The notes under the pieces were generated by a model, which did no database searches, was not told where the DNA came from, and saw only the letters and a list, made by a program, of their open reading frames with translations. Source: JBQDBK01 sp052090825 (GTDB taxonomy: Bacteria; Bacillota; Clostridia; Tissierellales; Peptoniphilaceae). Taken from it: a stretch of DNA of 64,000 bases. Location: positions 1 through 64,000 of the forward strand of contig JBQDBK010000004.1 in the NCBI GenBank assembly GCA_052090825.1. The letters run 5' to 3'. Position 1 is the stretch's first letter, and each line of letters starts with the position of its first letter. A program made the translations under genes and the position numbers. Shown here one piece after another: positions 43,932 through 51,911 of the stretch.

Positions 43932-44789
43932 CTATTCTTTAACTTCTATTTTCTCTTTTTTATATTTTTCTTTAACTCTTTTTACTTCTTCTGCTGGAAT
44001 TTCTATAGTAACTTTTTTTACTTCTGAAATATCAACTTTACCACCTATTGTGTAATAGATCTCATCATCAACTTTTCTAGTAATAACTTCTAAAATTCCA
44101 TTAGGTTGTTTTATTGAAGTTGTAAAAGATTCGTCCATATCCTTGTTAAGATGTTGAGCTAGAGCTACTGTTCCTGAAGCACAAGATGATTCTCTAATAA
44201 GAGTTTGAGAACCTTCCACATATACATAAGGAGTCATACTTAAATCTTCTTTGTTATATAATAGGATTCCATAAGCTGGAGAATTAAAATTAGTTTTTAA
44301 TAATTCTAAAGCTTCTTTCATAAAAGCTTCATCTTCTTTTCTATCATCAACAATTAAATGACTTATGCCACTTAACTCATATACTTTATATTTAGAACCA
44401 TCTACTTCTAAAAAATCTTTTGAAACTGGTGCTGGTAATTCTACATAAGAAGTCCCCTCATCAAGATTAGCCCTAACCATTAAAGGATGATCTATACCAC
44501 TAACATAAACTTCTACATCAACATAACCTTTTTCTCCAAGAAATGTTGCTGCATAATATCCATAGGCTCTTGTTGCATTCGCACAAAATTCTCCACCCAT
44601 CATATCCATTCTCAATGGAGGCCCATCATAGCTTGGAGAAATAAATCCAACCTGTTCTACTTCGCTATCTATTTGCTCCATTATAGCTTTAGTATAGGCT
44701 TCTCTATAGCCAGGAAATACTGGCCATACTACAAATCCTGTTATATTTCCTGCTGGATTAGCTCTAAAATAGTCAAAAGTTTGTTTCAT
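43932..44789 (-). CDS. DapF-fold racemase/epimerase, possibly histidine racemase
   Basis: The 285-residue protein has the two-cysteine, cofactor-independent diaminopimelate-epimerase fold. The first catalytic Cys is in GGEFCANATRA (about residue 69) and the second in ESSCASGTVALA (about 205). It is not a normal DapF: the neighbouring genes are histidine/folate catabolic, not lysine genes, and its substrate loops differ. A DapF-like histidine racemase is known from Fusobacterium, so interconversion of L- and D-histidine or another amino acid is plausible here. It lies 7 bp after the GlmL-like gene. Fold confident; substrate inferred from context. Confidence 0.7.
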   Translation of the reverse strand: MKQTFDYFRANPAGNITGFVVWPVFPGYREAYTKAIMEQIDSEVEQVGFISPSYDGPPLRMDMMGGEFCANATRAYGYYAATFLGEKGYVDVEVYVSGIDHPLMVRANLDEGTSYVELPAPVSKDFLEVDGSKYKVYELSGISHLIVDDRKEDEAFMKEALELLKTNFNSPAYGILLYNKEDLSMTPYVYVEGSQTLIRESSCASGTVALAQHLNKDMDESFTTSIKQPNGILEVITRKVDDEIYYTIGGKVDISEVKKVTIEIPAEEVKRVKEKYKKEKIEVKE

Positions 44790-44796
44790 AAAATTA

Positions 44797-46164
44797 TCAC
44801 GCTTTCTTTATATATTTCTTCATTATTCTAACTGCTATATCTGGCTCCACTTCTGCAAGTAGGCCCATTGCTGATAAAATATAGCTTTTGTCTACAAGAA
44901 ATTCAGGTTTCTCTGGAACAAGTGAATATAAGCTTTCTTTATTTAATGATGCTTTTAAAATATCTTGAGGATTCTTTGAGTGAACTATTACTCCTCCTGT
45001 ACCTATTATATATTTTATGTGACTAAGGTCCTTTCCTCTTTGATAATAAATATACCTACTATAGGAAAATTCCCTTCTTATTTTGCCACTATGCCTATTT
45101 ACAGCAATTTCAATAGCAACTTTTGCCATTGCCTCGTCAAAGTCATAATCATCTTGAATTTTTGGAACAAATTTTATGTTTTCTGTTCTTTTTTCTATAT
45201 TAGCCATTATATCACAATCATTTTGCAAATAAGATTTTATCTTATCTTGACCACAAGCTTGATAAAGACTATAGGCAGAATACCTCATACCCAAGTCTCC
45301 TTCTACAGTTCTCTTAGCAAAGGGTTCTCTTAAACCCTCAAATCTAATTTCTCTGTTTTTGGGAAATCCATCTGCAATAGAATGAACATCTGTTGTTGCT
45401 CCACCTACATCAACTACCATTAAATCTCCAAGACCACTTTCTCTTTCTGTTCCAGTTGATAAAACTTTAGCAGCTTTTATTACAGCTCCTGGTGTAGGCA
45501 TAAGTATACCTGCAATTTCTTCTTCAATCTTATTCATACCCTTAGCCCTAGTAATTCTATCCATAAAAATTTTTCTTATATATTCTTGAGCTGACTCTGG
45601 GTTTATAGTATTAACAGCAGGCATTACATTATCCGTTATATAGTAGGTCTGATTACTATTATAAAATATTTCTTTTAATTCTTCTCTGGCTTGGCTATTA
45701 CCTGATATTACTATTGGAATATCCTTATCTAATTTAGTAAGTTTTTTTGCATTAAAAATAATATTGTCCTTATTTCCACCTTCTGTGCCACCTGATAATA
45801 AAATAATATCACATTCTGAATTATTTATTTCTTCAATATCCTTATCACTTAACTCATAAAAATAAGTTTTTAAAACTCTAGCCCCTGCTCCTAGAGCAGC
45901 TCTTTTAGCAGCTTCTGCTGTTAGATTTTTTGTCAAACCTATGGCAATCATTTTAAGCCCTCCGGCAGCAGAAGAACAAGCTAAAACTTTGTCGATTTTA
46001 CCCTTATATTTTAATTGACTTAGGGCTTTTTTATAACCTATAAGTGCATCACTTTCTACAGTTGTTATTGTATTTGTTGTTTCTATTATACTTTCTTTAA
46101 GTAAGTCTACTAAAGTCAGTTTTGTATAAGTAGAGCCAAAATCTACTAATAAAATATTTTTCAA
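44797..46164 (-). CDS. GlmL/MutL family ATPase (mutase-associated chaperone-like)
   Basis: The 455-residue protein has the actin-like ATPase layout of GlmL: LLVDFGSTYTKLTLVD (phosphate 1), IILLSGGTEGGN, and MVVDVGGATTDVHSIADG. GlmL is the accessory protein beside B12-dependent glutamate mutase, probably a reactivating chaperone. No mutase subunits (GlmS or GlmE) lie in the window. Here it sits between a folate cyclodeaminase and a DapF-fold racemase, so it may serve a different enzyme. TTG start with AGGTGATAA upstream. A hairpin separates it from fchA. Confidence 0.8.
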   Translation of the reverse strand: MKNILLVDFGSTYTKLTLVDLLKESIIETTNTITTVESDALIGYKKALSQLKYKGKIDKVLACSSAAGGLKMIAIGLTKNLTAEAAKRAALGAGARVLKTYFYELSDKDIEEINNSECDIILLSGGTEGGNKDNIIFNAKKLTKLDKDIPIVISGNSQAREELKEIFYNSNQTYYITDNVMPAVNTINPESAQEYIRKIFMDRITRAKGMNKIEEEIAGILMPTPGAVIKAAKVLSTGTERESGLGDLMVVDVGGATTDVHSIADGFPKNREIRFEGLREPFAKRTVEGDLGMRYSAYSLYQACGQDKIKSYLQNDCDIMANIEKRTENIKFVPKIQDDYDFDEAMAKVAIEIAVNRHSGKIRREFSYSRYIYYQRGKDLSHIKYIIGTGGVIVHSKNPQDILKASLNKESLYSLVPEKPEFLVDKSYILSAMGLLAEVEPDIAVRIMKKYIKKA

Positions 46165-46196
46165 ATTATCACCTTTAAAATTATTTCTTATGTAAA

Positions 46197-46222
46197 AAAT
46201 AGGGACTATTCAGCCCCTATTT
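46197..46222 (-). terminator. Hairpin after fchA, partial terminator
   Basis: AAATAGGG/CCCTATTT stem with T run on the minus strand, between fchA and the GlmL-like gene; may reduce transcription of the last two genes. Confidence 0.65.
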
Positions 46223-46228
46223 TATATA

Positions 46229-46855
46229 TTAATTAATTTCAGATTCAACTTTTTCTAACATAGGAGCAGTTCTCTTTTCAACTTCTTTAAGAGCTTCTTC
46301 CATTTGTTTTTTAAGATTTTCTACATATTCTGCATCTTTAATTGAACCTAGATTTATTTTCACGTTATAAAAGGCACCTGTAACTGCAAGTTTTAAGTTT
46401 AATAAACCTACTCCAACATCTGTTATAGCATTTTTATTTCCCTTTTCTACTAATATTTCAGCATATTTTAAAAGTTCCATTGCTTTTAATCCAACACTTA
46501 AAGGTACATTTGCTGCATTTTTATATTCAGCTTGAATTTTTTCTGTTCTTGCAGCTTTTTCTTCTTCAGTTTCTTTTGGCATTTTAAAAGCTTCCATTAC
46601 TCCATTGAAAGAATTAGCATCTCTGTCTATAAAATCAACGAATTCTTCCTCATAAGCTTTTAGTTCGCTTATTAAAGGTTTCATTTCTTCATGAACTTCT
46701 TCATACTTCTTGCTTTTCACAGTTAAGTTAGCAACCATTCCTAGAAGCGCTGCTGCTTGAGCTGCTGCTAAAGCAGATACTGATCCACCACCTGGTGCTG
46801 GTGAGTCAGAAGCTGTTTCTGCTACAAAATCTTTTACAGATAAATCTTTTAACAT
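46229..46855 (-). CDS. fchA: Formimidotetrahydrofolate cyclodeaminase
   Basis: The 208-residue helical protein matches the FTCD C-terminal/FchA family: ETASDSPAPGGGSVSALAAAQAAALLGMVANLT at the start, FIDRDANSFNGVMEAFKMP, and AANVPLSVGLKAMEL. It converts 5-formimino-THF to 5,10-methenyl-THF and ammonia. It follows fhs by 10 bp with AAGGAGG before the ATG, within the ftcD-fhs-fchA operon. Confidence 0.92.
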   Translation of the reverse strand: MLKDLSVKDFVAETASDSPAPGGGSVSALAAAQAAALLGMVANLTVKSKKYEEVHEEMKPLISELKAYEEEFVDFIDRDANSFNGVMEAFKMPKETEEEKAARTEKIQAEYKNAANVPLSVGLKAMELLKYAEILVEKGNKNAITDVGVGLLNLKLAVTGAFYNVKINLGSIKDAEYVENLKKQMEEALKEVEKRTAPMLEKVESEIN

Positions 46856-46865
46856 TTTATCCTCC

Positions 46866-48545
46866 TTAGAATAAGCCTACCATATGACCATCAGCATCTA
46901 CGTCCATATTATTTGCTGCTGGAACTTTTGGAAGTCCTGGTAGAACCATTATATCTCCTGTTTCACATACAATAAATCCTGCGCCTGCTGAAACTCTTAC
47001 ATTTTGTACTGTTATTTCAAATCCAGTAGGAGCTCCATAAGCTGACTTATCATCTGAGAATGAGAATTGTGTTTTAGCCATACAAATTGGCATTTTGTCT
47101 AATCCTAATTCTTCTAATTTTTTAACTTGCTTTTTAGCTTTATTTGTAAGAGTTACTTTTCCGCCTCTATAAATTTCTTTTACAATTTTTTCAAGTTTTT
47201 CTTCAATGCTTAATTCAACATCGTAAAGTGGTTTGTAGTTAGAAGGTTGTTCATCAATTAACTTAACAACTTTTTCTGCTAAATCTTTTGTACCTTCTCC
47301 ACCCTTTGCCCATCCTTCGCAAAGAGAAACTTCTACACCATATTCTTTACATTTTTCAATTAATTTATTTATTTCTGCATCTGTATCTTGAGCAAACTTA
47401 TTTACAGCTACTATTACTGGTAAACCAAATTTCTTAATGTTTTCAATGTGACGTCCTAAGTTTGCAAATCCTTCTTCTAAAGCTTGAACATTTTCTTCAC
47501 TTAATTTAGTTTTTGGAACTCCACCATGCATTTTTAAAGCTTTAATTGTTGCAACTATAACAACTGCATCTGGATTTAAGTCTCCTAGTCTACATTTAAT
47601 GTCTAAGAACTTTTCTGCTCCCAGGTCTGCACCAAAACCTGCTTCAGTTACTAAATAGTCACTCATTTTTAAACCTAATTTTGTTGCTATTAGTGAGTTA
47701 CATCCGTGAGCTATATTGGCAAATGGTCCACCATGGATTAAGGCTGGTGTATTTTCTAGCGTTTGTACTATATTTGGTTTTATTGCATCCTTTAATAACA
47801 TAACCATAGCACCTTGAGCATTTAAGTCTCCAGCTGTTACTGGTTCTCCATCTAGGTTATATCCAATAATCATTTTAGCTAATCTTGTTTTTAAGTCTTC
47901 TAGATCAGAAGCTAAACAAAGAGCTGCCATAATTTCAGAAGCTACAGTTATCATAAAGTGGTCTTCTCTTGTAAAACCAGAAGCTTTTCCACCCATACCA
48001 ATAACAATATTTCTTAGAGATCTATCATTCATGTCTAGAACTCTTTTCCAAGTAATATTTCTAGAATCTATTCTAAGAGCATTCCCTTGATGAATGTGGT
48101 TATCTATTAAAGCTGATAATAGGTTATTAGCCGCTGTCATAGCATGAAGGTCTCCTGTGAAGTGAAGGTTGATATCTTCCATTGGAACTACTTGTGAATA
48201 TCCACCACCTGCTGCTCCACCTTTAACACCAAATACTGGTCCTAAAGAAGGTTCTCTAAGAGCTACTACAGAATTTTTACCAATTTTATTAAGACCTTGA
48301 GTTAGTCCTATTGAAACTGTTGATTTTCCTTCTCCAGCTGGAGTTGGAGTTATAGCTGTTACTAGAATTAACTTTCCGTTTTTTTCATCTTTTAATCTAT
48401 TTATTGCATCAAATGAGATTTTGGCTTTATATTTACCATAGTTCTCAATTTCATCTTCGTTTAAGCCACATTTTTTTGCTACATCAACAATTGGTAGCAT
48501 ATTAGCTTCTTCAGCTATTTGAATATCTGTTTTAAATTCTGACAT
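46866..48545 (-). CDS. fhs: Formate--tetrahydrofolate ligase
   Basis: The 559-residue enzyme has the P-loop TPAGEGKSTVSIGLTQGL and the signature GVKGGAAGGGYSQVVPMEDINLHFTGD. It ends ANNMDVDADGHMVGLF. It interconverts formate plus ATP and 10-formyl-THF; in a formimino-degrading organism it runs toward formate and ATP. Between ftcD and fchA in one operon. Confidence 0.97.
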   Translation of the reverse strand: MSEFKTDIQIAEEANMLPIVDVAKKCGLNEDEIENYGKYKAKISFDAINRLKDEKNGKLILVTAITPTPAGEGKSTVSIGLTQGLNKIGKNSVVALREPSLGPVFGVKGGAAGGGYSQVVPMEDINLHFTGDLHAMTAANNLLSALIDNHIHQGNALRIDSRNITWKRVLDMNDRSLRNIVIGMGGKASGFTREDHFMITVASEIMAALCLASDLEDLKTRLAKMIIGYNLDGEPVTAGDLNAQGAMVMLLKDAIKPNIVQTLENTPALIHGGPFANIAHGCNSLIATKLGLKMSDYLVTEAGFGADLGAEKFLDIKCRLGDLNPDAVVIVATIKALKMHGGVPKTKLSEENVQALEEGFANLGRHIENIKKFGLPVIVAVNKFAQDTDAEINKLIEKCKEYGVEVSLCEGWAKGGEGTKDLAEKVVKLIDEQPSNYKPLYDVELSIEEKLEKIVKEIYRGGKVTLTNKAKKQVKKLEELGLDKMPICMAKTQFSFSDDKSAYGAPTGFEITVQNVRVSAGAGFIVCETGDIMVLPGLPKVPAANNMDVDADGHMVGLF

Positions 48546-48559
48546 TTTATCCCCCTAAA

Positions 48560-49453
48560 TTATTCTTCTATTAGTAAAGTTTCAATTACTTGTTCTGCTT
48601 TAAGATCTTCTATTTGCATATAGTATGCAGCAGAGTCAATTAAAGCTTGTAGTGGTACCATACCTATTAATTCAGTATTTGCAACTGTAACACCATATCT
48701 TCTAGCTTCTGATTTAATCATTTCAATTGCTTGGTAAATTCTTGTTTTTTCAAAATTTACAAGGTTCATTGAAACTTGAACTAAGCCTTTTTCTTCTAGA
48801 GGAAGTCCTATTGCTTTAACAAATCTAAGTCCTCCACCTATATGACGAACTTTTTTAGCAATAGCATCTGCTATTTCAACATTGCTTGTATTTAAATTTA
48901 CGTTGAATGCTACTAAATGGAATCTAGCTGCAACTGCTGTAGCTCCGCTTTTTGCATTCATTTCTTGAGGACCAAAGTCTGGTTTCCATTCTTCTTCTTT
49001 AATTTTTTCAAAGAAACCCTCATATTGTCCCTTACGAACCTTAGCTAAGTTTTTTCTGCTTGGGCTTGTAGCTGCATCTTCGTAAAGGTATACTGGAATT
49101 CCCATTTCTCCAATAGCTTGTCCTACTGTTTTTGCATATTCAACGCAATCTTCAGTAGTAACTTCTGTTACCGGTACAAATGGAATAACATCTACTGCTC
49201 CCATTCTTGGATGAGCACCTTCATGTTTAGTCATATCTATAACTTCTTTAGCTACTTCTACAGACTCAAGAACTGCCTTAATAACTGCCTCTGGTTCTCC
49301 AATTACTTCTACTACTAATCTATTGTGATCTTTATCTGGTTGATAATCTACTAATTTTACATTTTCTTTTGCTCTAAAGCATTCTACGATTTTATCAATT
49401 TTTTCTAAATCTCTTCCCTCTGAATAATTTGGGATACACATTACTCTTTTCAA
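48560..49453 (-). CDS. ftcD: Glutamate formimidoyltransferase
   Basis: The 297-residue protein has VMCIPNYSEGRD, HNRLVVEVIGEP, HEGAHPRMGAVDVIPFVPV (catalytic His region) and VSMNLVNFEKT, as in the formiminotransferase half of FTCD. It moves the formimino group of N-formimino-L-glutamate, the product of histidine breakdown, to THF. TTG start with AGGAGG upstream. First gene of the operon. Confidence 0.94.
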   Translation of the reverse strand: MKRVMCIPNYSEGRDLEKIDKIVECFRAKENVKLVDYQPDKDHNRLVVEVIGEPEAVIKAVLESVEVAKEVIDMTKHEGAHPRMGAVDVIPFVPVTEVTTEDCVEYAKTVGQAIGEMGIPVYLYEDAATSPSRKNLAKVRKGQYEGFFEKIKEEEWKPDFGPQEMNAKSGATAVAARFHLVAFNVNLNTSNVEIADAIAKKVRHIGGGLRFVKAIGLPLEEKGLVQVSMNLVNFEKTRIYQAIEMIKSEARRYGVTVANTELIGMVPLQALIDSAAYYMQIEDLKAEQVIETLLIEE

Positions 49454-49993
49454 GTTTATTCCTCCTAAAATTTCACTTAGAATTTTACTCTTTATTTACA
49501 AGTTAAGCCTAACAGTGCTCAATCTATAAAACGTCAAATAAATATGCGTTTTCATCTTATTTCTTGACACTTTCGCTTAATTTTATAAGATGATTTAAAA
49601 TTTAATCTTTTTATTTATATAAAGATCACTTCTCAGAAACTTTACTAATATTATTATGCCAAACAAATTAAAATCATAATGTTGAATAATTTAATTTTAC
49701 TAAAAGATCACTTCATTTATACGAAATATTTTAATTCGTCTATAATTTTGTTTGGAATGCTGTTTTGTATGAATTTATTAAATATTTTATTTACTAAAAA
49801 TTTACTATTTATATACCAATAATTTACATTTATTTTTATTTTCTATATAGAATGATATTAAGCATTGTTTAAAATAATTTTTTATATATTTTTAGAAATG
49901 ATGTTTGTTTTATTATAAATTATGTATTACTATAGTATAGTATTAAATGCACTAACGAATTTATTGCTACTAAATTTAAAAAAGGAGAAAAAA
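49454..49993. other. AT-rich divergent intergenic region with a 12-bp direct repeat
   Basis: This 540-bp gap separates ftcD (minus) and the SLH surface gene (plus), so it holds both promoters. AAAGATCACTTC occurs twice in direct orientation (49621-49632 and 49703-49714). No ORF with a good ribosome site was found, and no clear consensus promoter pair. The two repeats may be regulator sites (inference). Confidence 0.5.
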
Positions 49994-50302
49994 ATGAATA
50001 AACGTATTTTAACATTTATTTTAGCACTTGTATTGTTCTTTAGTAATTTTACAACTTCTATTAGCTACGCTATTGAATATAATTCTGAAGATAGCACAAC
50101 TAATGCTAATGTCTTATCAAACGAAAAAGAAATTACAGACTCTAAAAATAATGAAAGTAAGACAGAAAATATGGAAAATAGTGGAAAAAGTAACAACTCC
50201 ATCTCAAATGAGGAGAGTGAGTTTGAATCAAACGATGAAAAAGTTATTAATAATAAAGTATCGGATCCCAAACTTGAACTTATTGATGAAAATATAGGAT
50301 GA
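49994..50302 (+). pseudogene. SLH protein segment 1: signal peptide and acidic linker
   Basis: 102 residues before the stop. A signal peptide (KRILTFILALVLFFSNFTTSISYA) is followed by a Ser/Asn/Glu-rich linker, as in many surface adhesins. It ends in IDENIG and TGA just after the 13-bp duplication. An in-frame ATG at 49922 is not the start, because the ribosome site AAGGAG lies before 49994. Confidence 0.8.
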
Positions 50303-50310
50303 AAATATAG
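50285..50310. repeat. Exact 13-bp tandem duplication causing a frameshift
   Basis: GATGAAAATATAG at 50285-50297 is repeated at 50298-50310. Thirteen is not a multiple of three, so the extra copy shifts the frame. With one copy the reading continues DENIENNISNF into the second segment. Confidence 0.95.
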
Positions 50311-51911
50311 AAAATAATATTTCAAACTTTTCATTAGCTGGCAGATCAAATGGATCTGATGACTTTAACCTTTCAATTTATATCGATTCAGATAAAATTG
50401 ATGGTTTTAGGCCTGTAGATGGGTTTTACACACATCAAAGAGTGAATTATAAATTAACTCTGACTTTGGATAAAAATGCTACATCATATAAAAATGTATC
50501 TCTTGAAGTTAAGGTTCCTAAGAAATGGATTGTTGAAGATGATTCTTTTACAAGTAAAAATGGATGGCCTTATGATCTTTTCTTTACAAATATAAAGGGA
50601 ATTGGATCTTCTGAATATACAATAGAACAATCAGAAAGTTCTGAAAATCTAATTATTAAGTATAATTTTCCTGTATTTGGCCCTGGTGATATAATCGAAA
50701 TCCCATTTGATTTAATTACTAAACCGAATACACCAAAAGCTTATGAACATTTAATTTCTGCAAACTTAATAAATAATAAAGATCGTTCAGAAATAAAAAA
50801 TACAGAAAATGTTGTTAAATATGATAAATATGATTTTAAAATTGTATCAAAATTTGATCCTTATGATTTTAACGGAACTAAAATAGGTGATATAGGATAT
50901 AAGGATTCAGAAGAACAAACTATTTCACCATCAGATGATAATTATTTAATACCTGTAGAATTAATAATTGGAATTCGCTACTATATTCCAGCTGGTAAAA
51001 AGATTATAGAAAATGGACAAGAGAAAACTCTGAAAGAAGATTTATACCTAAGTAAAAAAGATTCTACCAAAGGAAAGGGATTAGAGTATTTTAAGAAAGT
51101 CGAAGTTGATATCCCTCTTCAAAAAGGAGCAGAATACTATAATTCTGGCGATGACTCCCAAGAGAGGACGACTTATAACCAAGCGAGTAATTCTGCTAAA
51201 TTTATAAAAATAGATGAAAAAGGATTTCCAATTTATAGTTTTATTGCATCTAATACAATTGAACCTGATATAACTAAAGTTTTGTTTAAATACAGAAATT
51301 TTGAAACAAAAGATACTGAATTAACTAACACTATTAATGCTACCTTCACTACAATTGACGGTAGAGACATAAAAAGAACAGATACTGCTAAAACAACTCC
51401 TAATTTAATCTTAAAAAAAGCAATATTTAGTAATTCATTTGTAAAATATTCTGGAAAAAAACTTTTAAATAAAAAAAATGTAAATGATGAAATAAAACTT
51501 TATAAATTAAATTTTTACAATCAATCTCATTTTACTTCACCAAATATTTCTTCTAAAAACTTACAAATTAAAAACTTAGAAATTAAAGATGATGGTTTTC
51601 CCAAAGAGCTTAAAATGACAAAATTAATTGTATCATCAAAAGATACTAATATTGATGGTAGTAGCACAATATTTTTCTATGATGAAAATCGAGATGAAAT
51701 TAAAAAAGAATCGATAAACTTTGATTTAAATGATGAAAATGTTTCTGGTCGAAATATATACGCTGTTCCTGAAGGTACTTATTCTTTCTCATTTAAATCT
51801 GATAAAAATAATATATTTAAACCTTCAGCTAAATATCAACTGAATATAGAAATCTATGGGAAGTTAAGAGATCCTGAGAAATATAAGAATTTAAATTCTA
51901 ATTTAAGTTAA
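50298..51911 (+). pseudogene. SLH protein segment 2: adhesin-like body
   Basis: About 537 open codons with no start of their own except a GTG at 50442 lacking a ribosome site. The sequence is beta-rich with NYKLTLTLDKN, VPKKWIVEDD and repeated DKYDFKIVSKF-like strands, resembling isopeptide/DUF11-like adhesin domains, but no family is certain. It ends in TAA after the TTAAG duplication. Confidence 0.75.

Noticed and set aside
49922..49993. Upstream extension of the SLH gene from the ATG at 49922
   Set aside because: The ribosome site AAGGAG and the signal peptide begin at 49994.
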